Assembly: GCA_002391235.1 (NCBI GenBank)
Contig: DGRX01000015.1
Span: forward strand, 1 to 64,000
Direction of reading: 5' to 3'
DNA from: Treponema sp. UBA4377
GTDB lineage: Bacteria; Spirochaetota; Spirochaetia; Treponematales; Treponemataceae
Length of the DNA: 64,000 nucleotides
The position numbers were made by a program, and so were the translations under genes. Position 1 is the stretch's first letter. Each line of letters starts with the position of its first letter. The notes under the pieces were generated by a model. It was not told the origin of the DNA and ran no database searches. It saw only the letters and a program-made list of their open reading frames with translations. Shown here one piece after another: positions 50,110 to 57,873 of the stretch.

Positions 50110-51317
50110 ATTTTATCGCCAACCGCGCGGGTTCGCTCCACGCAAACCTCTGACGCGTTTTCCTTTCCTACTATTATATCAAAAAAACCGGATTCAGTCG
50201 CCTCTTTTTTAAGAATTTTTAAAAAAACTTTATCTTTTTTTGAAACCGCTTCCAAGCCCGCCGCGGCGATTTTTTTAAAGTCTTTTTCGGGCCAAGCGGC
50301 CAGAGCGCGGACAAAGGAATAGGGAACGCGATCCTCAAGGCACAAAGCGTCAAAGGCCCGGTAAAGAAAGCGCTGCCTTAAGGCCGCTGGAAGGGGCTCA
50401 AAAAAATCCCTTGCAATTTCCACCCCGCTAGCGGCGGGCGCGTTTTGGCCTTGCGAAAACTCTTGGCTTTGGGGCGCGTTTTGGCCTTGCAAAAAGCTTT
50501 GGCCGCCGATCGCCTTGTCCAAAAAGCCCTCGAGCGCCTCGCTGTCAAGGGCGGCTTTCTCTCCGCCGGCCAAAAGCGCCTTTTTCCAGCCTTCAAAATT
50601 CTGGTCCAAAAAAGGAATCAAAAGGTTTCTGATCCTGTTCCTAAAATACGAATTGTCTTGGTTTGTGGAATCCGTCCTCCATTCAAATTTTTGGGAACGC
50701 AAGTAGTCCTCGATTTGCCGGCGGCTTGTGTCCAGCAAGGGCCGCAAGTAGATTCCCCGCTTTGGAGCGACTCCGTAAGCGGCGGCCGAGCCTTGCAAAA
50801 AACGCATCAATAAAGTTTCAAGCGCGTCGTTTTGGTTGTGGGCCAGGCAAATATATTGGGCGCCGCTTTCTTTGGCAAAGTCCTTAAAGATTTTGTAGCG
50901 CAACAAACGCGCGGCTTCCTCCAAGCCCTTGCCTCTTTGGGCCGCCAAGCGCTCCGCCGCGCCCCGCTCTATTTTTTTAACGGCGCACTCAACGCCAAGA
51001 CTCGCGCAAATGCCTTGGACAAAAGCCGCGTCGCCGGAGCTTTCCGCTTCCGGCCTGATTGAATGGTCAACGGTCACGCAAACGATTTTTGGAAAAGCGG
51101 CTCGGCTTTCGGCCTTTTGGCCCGCGGCCGCCAACGCTTTTTTGGAGCCGCTTTCAAAGCAGGCCTTGATTTTCGCCAAAGCGCAAAGAAGGCTTATCGA
51201 ATCCGCTCCGCCCGACACAGCCGCGCCCAAAACTTTTGTCCGGCCAAACTCCTCCGGCCCGATGAGTTTTTTTAGAGAGTCAAAAAGCTTTTGTTCAAAT
51301 GTATTTAAATCGCTCAC
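50106..51317 (-). CDS. tilS: tRNA(Ile)-lysidine synthetase
   Basis: This protein of about 403 residues converts C34 of tRNA-Ile2 to lysidine so that it reads AUA. It has the PP-loop GAAVSGGADSISLL, TVDHSIRPE, HNQNDALETLLMRFL and RPLLDTSRRQIEDYL. An insert with two QGQNAP repeats (~265-290) is not typical. The start is uncertain: GTG at 51317 or TTG at 51323, and the TTG sits in the T run of the rplY terminator. No Shine-Dalgarno site or promoter is obvious, so expression may depend on readthrough. The stop overlaps the next gene by 4 bp. Confidence 0.9.
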   Translation of the reverse strand: MSDLNTFEQKLFDSLKKLIGPEEFGRTKVLGAAVSGGADSISLLCALAKIKACFESGSKKALAAAGQKAESRAAFPKIVCVTVDHSIRPEAESSGDAAFVQGICASLGVECAVKKIERGAAERLAAQRGKGLEEAARLLRYKIFKDFAKESGAQYICLAHNQNDALETLLMRFLQGSAAAYGVAPKRGIYLRPLLDTSRRQIEDYLRSQKFEWRTDSTNQDNSYFRNRIRNLLIPFLDQNFEGWKKALLAGGEKAALDSEALEGFLDKAIGGQSFLQGQNAPQSQEFSQGQNAPAASGVEIARDFFEPLPAALRQRFLYRAFDALCLEDRVPYSFVRALAAWPEKDFKKIAAAGLEAVSKKDKVFLKILKKEATESGFFDIIVGKENASEVCVERTRAVGDKI

Positions 51318-51321
51318 TGCC

Positions 51322-51351
51322 AAAAAAAAAGCCTCCGAAAAAACGGAGGCT
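51322..51351 (-). terminator. rplY terminator
   Basis: The stem AGCCTCCG / CGGAGGCT (51330-51337 and 51344-51351) has a T9 tail on the minus strand. It abuts the tilS start. Confidence 0.85.
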
Positions 51352-51406
51352 CTGCCTGACGGTTAAACAAGAAAGCCCGCGACAACAGCGCAAGGCTCTC
51401 TATAAA

Positions 51407-51955
51407 TTATCTCGCCGGTTTAACGCTGGCCAACGCCACTTCAGCGTCAGTAAGAACTGTTACACCGTCCCCCAAGTTGAGATTCTTAACGAGGAATTTT
51501 TCGCCAATATTCACGCCGGAAATGTCAGCGTCAACGCGGGCGGGCATCTTTGAGGCAACCGCCTTGATTTGAACTTCCGGAGCCTGCTTGAGCAAGAATC
51601 CGCCCTTAAGAACGCCGGCGGGAGTTCCAACCAAGTGAACGGGCATCTTCATTGTGATAGCCTGGTCAGCGGCCGGCTCAAAGAAATCGGCGTGGAGAAC
51701 TTTGTCGTTGCGAATATTGTATTCAGCGTCTTTGATGAAAACATCGTGCGAAGCGCCGTCGACAGTAACCTTGATCAAAGTTGAAGGCGTAACCGTTCGC
51801 CAAATCTTGTTGAATTCAACTTCGTCAATGTCGAGCATCGTCGACTTTCCTTCGTGGTTGTACAACACGGCAGGAATTCTTCCCTGCAAGCGCATTCTCT
51901 TTGCGTTGGCGCGGCCTGTTGTAGAGCGAGTTTTTGCATTGATAGTCAAGTCCAT
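51407..51955 (-). CDS. rplY: Ribosomal protein bL25 (Ctc form)
   Basis: This 182-residue protein is the long Ctc form of L25, which binds 5S rRNA. The N-terminal L25 domain has TTGRANAKRMRLQGRIPAVLYNHEG. The C-terminal TL5/Ctc beta domain follows (~95-182: MPVHLVGTPAGVLKGGFL). AGGGG lies 9 nt before the ATG. It lies just downstream of tRNA-Gln on the same strand and ends at a strong terminator. In Bacillus, ctc and spoVG also lie close together. Confidence 0.94.
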   Translation of the reverse strand: MDLTINAKTRSTTGRANAKRMRLQGRIPAVLYNHEGKSTMLDIDEVEFNKIWRTVTPSTLIKVTVDGASHDVFIKDAEYNIRNDKVLHADFFEPAADQAITMKMPVHLVGTPAGVLKGGFLLKQAPEVQIKAVASKMPARVDADISGVNIGEKFLVKNLNLGDGVTVLTDAEVALASVKPAR

Positions 51956-51987
51956 TTTCTAACCCCTATAAAACCTTTATAAAAAAT

Positions 51988-52060
51988 CTGGGACGACAGG
52001 ATTCGAACCTGTGGAATGACGGCACCAAAAACCGTTGGCTTACCGCTTGCCGACGTCCCA
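51988..52060 (-). tRNA. tRNA-Gln (TTG)
   Basis: This is a 73-nt cloverleaf. The acceptor stem is TGGGACG / CGTCCCA, the anticodon loop TTTTGGT gives TTG (codon CAA), and the T arm has GGTTCGAATCC. CCA is not encoded. No own promoter fits, so it is probably cut from the ispE-spoVG-rplY transcript. Confidence 0.93.
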
Positions 52061-52106
52061 AAGTATATAAGAAAGCGCTCGGGCCAAGCCCTTGCGGCAA
52101 TCTCCG

Positions 52107-52400
52107 TTATTCAGCCGAAGAATCAGAAGCGGCGGAGGCCTCAATGACCTTTCCGCTGTTGTAATCGTCCAAGATTCTGTTCTGGAGTTCAGAACGGAAT
52201 TCCGGGCTGATAGGATGGGCAACATCCTTGTATTCTCCGGTGGCGGTCTTTTTGCTAGGCATAGCGATAAAAAGGCCGTCCTTGCCCTCAATAATTTTTA
52301 CATTGTGAACAACAAAGCAGTTGTCAAATGTAATTGTAACATAGGCGCGAAGCTTTCCTTCGCCCGTCACTTTTCGGATGCGCAATTCTGTAATTTGCAT
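52107..52400 (-). CDS. spoVG: SpoVG-family nucleic-acid-binding regulator
   Basis: This 97-residue protein matches SpoVG from its first residue: MQITELRIRKV, LRAYVTITFDNCFVVHNVKII and GLFIAMPSKKT, with DVAHPISPEFR near the end. SpoVG binds DNA and RNA and regulates diverse genes; Borrelia SpoVG is a characterised spirochaete example. AGGAG lies 6 nt before the ATG. It follows ispE by 19 bp. The last ~15 residues are a Ser/Ala/Glu tail. Confidence 0.95.
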   Translation of the reverse strand: MQITELRIRKVTGEGKLRAYVTITFDNCFVVHNVKIIEGKDGLFIAMPSKKTATGEYKDVAHPISPEFRSELQNRILDDYNSGKVIEASAASDSSAE

Positions 52401-52419
52401 AATGCATCTCCTTTACTTT

Positions 52420-53277
52420 TTATAATAAAGTCGCGTTCCATTTTCCAGAAAGAAGATTAATCGCGCCTTGAGCCTGCTTTGCAGATTCATAAACGCCAAA
52501 AACCGTCGAACCGGAGCCTGACATATCACAAAACAAAGCGCCGCTATTCTTTACGTCGGCAAGCGCCTGCTGGACTTTTGGATACTTGGCCGCTATGACC
52601 GGAGTGAAGTCGTTTATAAAGTTCCAATCTTTGACCGGCCCTTTGTAAACGCCCTCAAGCTTGTCCAACGACAAATACCCGTTTTTGGGACTCCTAGCGC
52701 TCCTGTCAATCGCGGCGTATGCCTCCGGGGTTGACGAATGAACGCCTGGGAAAACCAGAACGTAATGCAAATCACATCTGGGGCTTATTGGCTTTACTAA
52801 GTCCCCTCTTCCTGAAACAATCGCGGCGCCGTCAAGCTTTCCGCCAAGGCTCAGAAAGAAAAACACATCGCTTCCCACTCGGGCGGCTATTTTATAAGCC
52901 GCGTCGCTTGGTATCGCAACGCCAAGTTTTTGCAGGGCTGTCAAGACAGCCGCGGCGTCGGAAGAACCTCCTCCCAAACCGCCGCCCAAAGGAATGCGTT
53001 TAGTCAACTGAACGCTAATTCCCGGCAAATCCCGCCCCAAGACGCTTTTGGCGGCCTGATAGGCGGAAGTGACTGTGTTTTCTTGCGGAAGAACAAGCTG
53101 AGCGCAAGAAACCTTGCAAACATTTTGTTCCGGCAAGGGATTGACGGTCAAAAAATCGCTCAAGCCCACAGTCGCAAAAACACTTTCTATCGGGTGAAAT
53201 CCATCCTCTCTTTTAGGGAGAACGCGCAAGCCTAAATTAATTTTGGCAGGCGCATGAACGCAAATTTCGCCCAACAT
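52420..53277 (-). CDS. ispE: 4-diphosphocytidyl-2-C-methyl-D-erythritol kinase
   Basis: This 285-residue GHMP kinase belongs to the MEP isoprenoid pathway. It has VHAPAKINLGLRVLPKREDGFHPIESVF, the ATP loop PLGGGLGGGSSDAAAVL and a C-terminal SGSGSTVFGV motif. The start ATG at 53277 (MLGEICVHAPAK) lies 10 nt after TATAAT; a TTG at 53304 would precede the -10. It heads a minus-strand unit ispE-spoVG-tRNA-Gln-rplY. Confidence 0.95.
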   Translation of the reverse strand: MLGEICVHAPAKINLGLRVLPKREDGFHPIESVFATVGLSDFLTVNPLPEQNVCKVSCAQLVLPQENTVTSAYQAAKSVLGRDLPGISVQLTKRIPLGGGLGGGSSDAAAVLTALQKLGVAIPSDAAYKIAARVGSDVFFFLSLGGKLDGAAIVSGRGDLVKPISPRCDLHYVLVFPGVHSSTPEAYAAIDRSARSPKNGYLSLDKLEGVYKGPVKDWNFINDFTPVIAAKYPKVQQALADVKNSGALFCDMSGSGSTVFGVYESAKQAQGAINLLSGKWNATLL

Positions 53278-53287
53278 AGTTTTTACA

Positions 53288-53315
53288 ATTATACAAATTG
53301 CCAAACTTTTGTCAA
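53288..53315 (-). promoter_or_regulatory. ispE promoter
   Basis: TTGACA (53310-53315), 16 bp, TATAAT (53288-53293). The ATG is 10 nt beyond the -10. Confidence 0.75.
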
Positions 53316-53343
53316 TAGTTTGCGCGCGTATTTGTGGCGCGTA

Positions 53344-53372
53344 TTGACAAGAAAAACAAAAAATTATATATT
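53344..53372 (+). promoter_or_regulatory. Promoter of the small acidic protein
   Basis: TTGACA (53344-53349), 17 bp, TATATT (53367-53372), then GAGG before the ATG at 53391. A 9-bp direct repeat GCGCGTATT lies at 53324-53332 and 53337-53345, between this promoter and that of ispE. Confidence 0.75.
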
Positions 53373-53390
53373 CATTCCACCGAGGCGCAA

Positions 53391-53603
53391 ATGTCAGTTG
53401 ATCCCAATCCTTCAGAAGATTTCGAGAGAGTTGAATTCCTGTACACAGACGAAGTTAGCGAAGACGTCGCGTTAGACGACGCCTTAGACTTTGAAGACGA
53501 CGAAAGCGTTGACAGTTTTTCAGTCTACGACGACGAAATCCTTAACGACGATTGGACGGACAACGAGTTTGCCGACGGCGACTCCGACGCCTTAAAATTC
53601 TAA
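53391..53603 (+). CDS. Small, extremely acidic protein of unknown function
   Basis: This 70-residue protein starts MSVDPNPSEDFERVEFLYTD and ends DGDSDALKF. It has 27 Asp/Glu and only two basic residues. A strong promoter, a GAGG ribosome site and a sensible ATG argue that it is real rather than a chance frame. There is no signal peptide or membrane helix. The stop region overlaps the convergent rsfS end by 12 bp. Proteins this acidic can mimic nucleic acid, bind metal ions or act as a delta-like RNA polymerase factor, but nothing here decides between these. It does not match a family I know. Confidence 0.7.
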   Translation: MSVDPNPSEDFERVEFLYTDEVSEDVALDDALDFEDDESVDSFSVYDDEILNDDWTDNEFADGDSDALKF

Positions 53604-53945
53604 GCGCTGGCCGGCGTGCCAAAGCTTTTCCAAATCGTAAAACTCCCTGGCCTCTTTTGACATCAAGTGAATGACTATGCTTCCCAAGTCAATTAAATTC
53701 CAGTCGTCGCCGTCGCTGATTTTCTTGTTGGTCTTGTGAACCTCCAAGCCCGAATCCTTTATGTAGTCCTTGATTTGCTTTTGCAAGCCTTGCGACTGGG
53801 CAGAGCTTGAAACGGTGGCGATCACAAAATAATCCGTCCAACTGTTCAATTCCGAAATGTCAAGGAGAACGATGTCGTCCCCCTTTCCGTCTTGAATCAA
53901 ACGGGCCAACTCCTGGGCCTTTTCCTGCGTTGTCTTATTGTCCAT
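53592..53945 (-). CDS. rsfS: Ribosomal silencing factor RsfS
   Basis: This 117-residue protein matches the Iojap/RsfS family: KAQELARLIQDGKGDDIVLLDI, WTDYFVIATVSSSAQSQGL and DWNLIDLGSIVIHLMSKEAREFYDLEKLW. RsfS binds L14 and blocks joining of ribosomal subunits in poor nutrient conditions. AGGAGG lies 7 nt before the ATG at 53945. An upstream GTG-led extension overlaps the LCP gene and is not preferred. The LCP stop lies 17 bp upstream. It is the last gene of the obgE-nadD-yqeK-lcp-rsfS run. Confidence 0.95.
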   Translation of the reverse strand: MDNKTTQEKAQELARLIQDGKGDDIVLLDISELNSWTDYFVIATVSSSAQSQGLQKQIKDYIKDSGLEVHKTNKKISDGDDWNLIDLGSIVIHLMSKEAREFYDLEKLWHAGQRLEF

Positions 53946-53962
53946 TTTTAGTCCTCCTAGCG

Positions 53963-55180
53963 TCACTGCTCTTGGCCCGCCGAAAGCTGGCCATGAACGT
54001 AGCGGCCGTCAAAATCGCGGCCCAATATCAATATAAAGTCGAAGTTTGGCGTTTCGACGTTCTCGCCTTCGGCGGCGACGCGCGCTTCGGTGATTTTTGT
54101 GCATCTGATAAAATCACCCAGCGATTTGGCCGCGTCGCGGTTTCCGATTAGGTCTACAATTTCCGTTTGCTCATAGTCGTTCGACGGAGCGTTTGAAACG
54201 TTCAAAACCTCAAAGCCGGCTCCCTGCAAAAGAATTTGCGTGTTGCGGGCCAAGCCCTGAACCTTGGTTCCGTTTTGAATTTCAAGAACGTAAGTTCGGT
54301 CGCCGCCCGCTCCCGACGCTTGAATGATTGAAGAAACGGTTCTCCTTGCGACTTCCTTGATAAAGTCTCCGTTTCTGAACGGATACAGCAAAACCTTTCC
54401 GTCCACGCTTTGGTTAAGCCCCGTAACTTCTAGCTGGGTCACGCGTTCGTAGTCAATGCGGGTGACAATCTCAAGCAATTCGGCAAAGTCCTTTTGGCTC
54501 AAGTTGCTCGAAAAGCAAGAGGCAAAGCGCTTAAAGTTTTCTCGCTGAAAAATTACGCTGCGGTTTTTGCGCAAGGCGGCCAGCAAGGCTACAAGCATTG
54601 ACTGGCGGCGCTCTTGGACTGAATCTTCCTCTTCGGTGTCAAGCGAGTAAGTCATGTAAGAGCTTACCTTGCTGCCAAAAAGGCGGACGGCGCCGCTGGG
54701 CAAAAGCCAAATCTCGCCGTTTGGGCCGCGCGCGTCAACCGGTTGCGGAATAAAGACGCCAAGGCCGCCAAGCAAGTCGGCCAAACGCTCAAAGTCCGCG
54801 AGCTGAATCTCGATTGTGTACGACAGTTCCAAATCCAAAAGCCTTTCGATTTCGCGCTTGTAAGCTCCAAGGCCTTTTTCCTTGAACACAGCGTCGATTC
54901 TGTCAACGCGGCCCAAGGACTCGTAAATCGCTCCGGTGTTTTCTGGAATCGTAATTAAGGCGCCCTTTCCGGACTCCGCGTAGGCCAAGAAAACGTCGGT
55001 AAAGACGACGTTCTGCCCGTCCTCAATCAAAATCAAGGCCTTGATGATCGGATCGGTCTTAAGCTTGTCCTTTACCGAGTCGGCGCGCAAGTAAACGTAA
55101 AACGAAACAATCAACGCCAAAAAGATGGCGACTATCAAAACGAGAAAAATCATTCCTTTTCGTTCGCGCTTCAATCTCAT
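53963..55180 (-). CDS. LytR-CpsA-Psr (LCP)-like protein with LytR_C domain
   Basis: This 405-residue protein has one N-terminal membrane anchor (~9-31). An LCP-like extracellular domain follows (~55-230: VFLAYAESGKGALITIPENTG, LGGLGVFIPQPVDA, QERRQSMLVALLAALRK). A C-terminal LytR_C domain closes it (~295-400: YVLEIQNGTKVQGLARNTQILLQGAGFEV). In Gram-positives LCP enzymes attach glycopolymers to peptidoglycan. The core arginines of the LCP site are not all clear by eye, so enzymatic activity is uncertain. It sits between yqeK and rsfS, as in several bacteria. A possible substrate is the glycan made at 20-39 kb (speculative). Confidence 0.78.
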   Translation of the reverse strand: MRLKRERKGMIFLVLIVAIFLALIVSFYVYLRADSVKDKLKTDPIIKALILIEDGQNVVFTDVFLAYAESGKGALITIPENTGAIYESLGRVDRIDAVFKEKGLGAYKREIERLLDLELSYTIEIQLADFERLADLLGGLGVFIPQPVDARGPNGEIWLLPSGAVRLFGSKVSSYMTYSLDTEEEDSVQERRQSMLVALLAALRKNRSVIFQRENFKRFASCFSSNLSQKDFAELLEIVTRIDYERVTQLEVTGLNQSVDGKVLLYPFRNGDFIKEVARRTVSSIIQASGAGGDRTYVLEIQNGTKVQGLARNTQILLQGAGFEVLNVSNAPSNDYEQTEIVDLIGNRDAAKSLGDFIRCTKITEARVAAEGENVETPNFDFILILGRDFDGRYVHGQLSAGQEQ

Positions 55181-55199
55181 TTTTCACCTCGATATAAAG

Positions 55200-55787
55200 T
55201 CAGTCTTTTAGGCTCTTGTAAAACGCTTTGGTTTCGGCGGCGACCTTTTTGCCCTTGCCTTTTAGGTAGTCCATGCTTTCCTTGACCACCGCGGCGGTCA
55301 TTTGGTTTACGCTCATCGACATAAGGCGCTCTGTGTATTCCGGCGTGACGTTCTCGCGGCCCGGCTCAATCTTGTCGGCGACGTACAAAAGCTTGGCCAA
55401 GTCGCTCATTCCGACTTTGCCAAAAGTATGGTTGGCCACGGCCTCCAAAACGTCCTTGTCGTCGACGCTCCAATTGTCGCGGAGCAAGACCGCCGCCGCC
55501 CTTCCGTGCAAAAGGGCCGGCTTGTTCAACTCCATTTTCAGCAAAGGCTCTCCGTCCAAGGCCGCGGTCTTAAGCAAGGCCTCGTCGTTCATGCTCTTGC
55601 AAATGTCGTGGGCGATTCCAACAAAAAAACCTATCTGTTCGTTCAATCCATAATGGGCGCAAAGCTTTGCGCAAGTCTGGGCGACCCGCACGCTGTGCTT
55701 GTAGCGCTCTTCGCTTACGGCTCCCAAGGCGTACTTTCGCACGCTTTCGGTCAGCTCCGCAAGCTCCAATCTATTGTTTATATCCAT
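55200..55787 (-). CDS. HD-domain nucleotide hydrolase (YqeK family)
   Basis: This 195-residue HD-domain protein has RYKHSVRVAQTCAKLCAHYG, VGIAHDICKS (HD), LLHGRAAAVLLRDN and ANHTFGKVGMSDLAKLLYVADKIEP. These match YqeK, a symmetrical Ap4A hydrolase family usually beside nadD. Its ATG (55787) lies inside the nadD 3' end (17-bp overlap), so the two are coupled. It lies 20 bp before the LCP gene. Confidence 0.9.
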   Translation of the reverse strand: MDINNRLELAELTESVRKYALGAVSEERYKHSVRVAQTCAKLCAHYGLNEQIGFFVGIAHDICKSMNDEALLKTAALDGEPLLKMELNKPALLHGRAAAVLLRDNWSVDDKDVLEAVANHTFGKVGMSDLAKLLYVADKIEPGRENVTPEYTERLMSMSVNQMTAAVVKESMDYLKGKGKKVAAETKAFYKSLKD

Positions 55788-56439
55788 ATAGCCTGTTTGC
55801 CACAATGTATTCGTAAACCGCTTTAGGCAGCAAGTACCTCCAGCTTTTTCCGTTCAATATGCGGTTCCTTATGTCTGTCGAGGAGACGGGAACGATTACG
55901 TTCTTTAGCTCTGTGTAAGGCCAAACAAAAGTCTTTTTGTCCACATCCATAAATTGTCCGCTGGCGTCCACGCCGCCGACATAATCCCCGCGGGGCTTGT
56001 TGGCCGCCGCCACGGAACGCCTGTCGCCAAGGTTTTGCCTTGCCGCGATAATAATGTCGCAAAGGGAGGCAAGCTTGTCCGCCTCCTTCCATTTATGGAA
56101 TTCGGCGGCGATTTCCTGGCCCATTATCAAGCCGAATTTCCCTTCCGCGCGGCCGTTATACTTGTCCATCAAAAAGCGGATTGTGTCAATCGTGTACGAC
56201 ACGCCGCCGCGCTGGATTTCGCAAGGCTCAATCTCAAATTTAGGGTTGTCGCAAATCGCCGCCTCCAGCATCGCCAAGCGGCTTGAAGGAGAAACGCTCG
56301 CCGACAATTGCTTGTGCGGCGCTATGAAAGTCGGAACGAACAAAACCTTGTCGTATCCTAGCGACAAAACTTCGTCGGCAACCGTCAAATGGCCGCAATG
56401 AACGGGATTAAAGCTTCCGCCGTAAACAGCAATCTTCAA
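55771..56439 (-). CDS. nadD: Nicotinate-nucleotide adenylyltransferase
   Basis: This 222-residue enzyme makes deamido-NAD from nicotinate mononucleotide and ATP. It has the HxGH nucleotidyl motif in AVYGGSFNPVHCGHLTVAD, VPTFIAPHKQ, and the ISSTDIR-type block VSSTDIRNRI near the C terminus. The ATG overlaps the obgE stop (ATGA). Confidence 0.95.
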   Translation of the reverse strand: MKIAVYGGSFNPVHCGHLTVADEVLSLGYDKVLFVPTFIAPHKQLSASVSPSSRLAMLEAAICDNPKFEIEPCEIQRGGVSYTIDTIRFLMDKYNGRAEGKFGLIMGQEIAAEFHKWKEADKLASLCDIIIAARQNLGDRRSVAAANKPRGDYVGGVDASGQFMDVDKKTFVWPYTELKNVIVPVSSTDIRNRILNGKSWRYLLPKAVYEYIVANRLYGYKQ

Positions 56440-57557
56440 TTTTCGCTCCCCGGATACTGGACTTCCGCGTCGTCGTCGATGGACTCCCGTTCCGCCATAA
56501 AAGAGCTTACGGCAGGAGAAGCCTGGCCGCCGTCCAAAGGCCGCTCGCCTTCCAGATTGTCAACCAACTGAATGACGGCGTTCCTTAAAGCGGCCATTCC
56601 GATGTTGTTCAAAATCGAAACGGAAAGAACCGCCATGTCCTTGTCGGCGGCCTTGATTTTTTCCGCGATTTGGCCGGCGTTTTCCTTGGCGCCTTCAACG
56701 TCAATCTTGTTGCACAAAACCATTCTTGGCTTTTTGGCCAAGTCCTCGGAATAGGCGGCCAGCTCCTTTTCCAAAGTTTCGTATGCCGTCAAATAGTTTG
56801 AGTCGCTTGCGTCAATTATGAACAAAAGGCATTGCGTGCGCGAAATGTGCTTCAAGAACTTAAAGCCAAGGCCGACGCCTTCGCTCGCGCCTTCCAAAAT
56901 TCCCGGAATGTCAGCGATGATTATGTCGCGGTCGTCGTCAACGCGCAAAACGCCAAGGTTGGGAATCTTTGTCGTAAAAGGATAAGGCGCGATTTTTGGA
57001 CGGGCGTTGGTAAAAGCCGTCAAAAGCGAAGACTTTCCGGCGTTGGGAAAGCCGACCAAGCCCACGTCGGCCATAATGCTAAGCTCGACGCGGATTTTCT
57101 TGACAGTTCCGGGCTCGCCCTTGTTGGCGACGCGCGGAGCCTGGTTGGTCGACGACTTAAAGTGGATGTTTCCCCAGCCGCCGTTTCCGCCCTTTAAAAG
57201 CAGGAACTTTTCGTCCTCGCTTTGGGTCGTAAAGTCATGGATTAGCTCGCCAGTCTCGGCGTCCTTTAAGCTTGTTCCGGGCGGAACGGGAATGACCAAG
57301 TCCTCGCCGGCGGCGCCGTACTTGCCCCAGCTCATTCCGTCAGTGCCGTTCTTGGCCTTTAAAATAGGCCGGCGGCGCAAGCGCGAAAGAGTTCGCATGT
57401 TGCGCTTTACGACAAAGTAAACGTCGCCGCCCTTTCCGCCGTCGCCGCCGGAAGGCCCTCCAAGAGGAATGTATTTTTCCCGCCTAAAGGATATGCAGCC
57501 GTTTCCGCCCTTTCCTGAGGATACTGTAATTACCGCCTCGTCCGCAAATTGAATCAT
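56436..57557 (-). CDS. obgE: GTPase ObgE/CgtA
   Basis: This 373-residue ribosome-associated GTPase begins with the glycine-rich Obg fold (MIQFADEAVITVSSGKGGNG, GGPSGGDGGKGGDVYF). The G domain follows with GFPNAGKSSLL, DIPGILEGASEGVGLG and CNKID. The variable C-terminal tail is short and acidic. It follows the rpmA terminator with a weak GGTG site before the ATG, and heads the run obgE-nadD-yqeK-lcp-rsfS. The L21-L27-Obg order is widely conserved. Confidence 0.96.
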   Translation of the reverse strand: MIQFADEAVITVSSGKGGNGCISFRREKYIPLGGPSGGDGGKGGDVYFVVKRNMRTLSRLRRRPILKAKNGTDGMSWGKYGAAGEDLVIPVPPGTSLKDAETGELIHDFTTQSEDEKFLLLKGGNGGWGNIHFKSSTNQAPRVANKGEPGTVKKIRVELSIMADVGLVGFPNAGKSSLLTAFTNARPKIAPYPFTTKIPNLGVLRVDDDRDIIIADIPGILEGASEGVGLGFKFLKHISRTQCLLFIIDASDSNYLTAYETLEKELAAYSEDLAKKPRMVLCNKIDVEGAKENAGQIAEKIKAADKDMAVLSVSILNNIGMAALRNAVIQLVDNLEGERPLDGGQASPAVSSFMAERESIDDDAEVQYPGSEN

Positions 57558-57569
57558 AATTCACCAAAG

Positions 57570-57600
57570 AAAAAAAAAGCCCGGCATATAAAACCGGGCT
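57570..57600 (-). terminator. rpmA terminator
   Basis: The stem AGCCCGG / CCGGGCT (57578-57584 and 57594-57600) is followed by nine T on the minus strand, just before obgE. Confidence 0.85.
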
Positions 57601-57620
57601 GCTATATGCGGTTGTCAACC

Positions 57621-57872
57621 TTACGCGTTAACAACAGAAATGTACTTTCTGTTGTTGCTCTCGTGGAAGACAACCTTTCCGTCGGCCGTAGCAAAAATGC
57701 TGTCGTCGCCGGCGAGTTTGGCATTGTCGCCCGGGAAAAACTTTGTGCCGCGCTGCTTAACGATGATTGAACCAGCTGTCACAAACTGTCCCGCATATCT
57801 TTTAACGCCCAAGTGCTTGGGGTTTGACTGGCGGCCGTTTTTAGCGCCGCTTCCGCCTTTGCTTCTTCCCAT
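57621..57872 (-). CDS. rpmA: Ribosomal protein bL27
   Basis: This 83-residue protein begins MGRSKGGSGAKNGRQSNPKHLGVKRY, so it has the mature L27 N terminus with no leader of the Firmicutes type (FFA-cleaved). GGAGG lies 6 nt before the ATG. A longer frame upstream is only the prp gene read in another frame. It forms part of the peptidyl-transferase side of the large subunit. It begins 1 nt after the prp stop. Confidence 0.96.
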   Translation of the reverse strand: MGRSKGGSGAKNGRQSNPKHLGVKRYAGQFVTAGSIIVKQRGTKFFPGDNAKLAGDDSIFATADGKVVFHESNNRKYISVVNA

Positions 57873-57873
57873 T

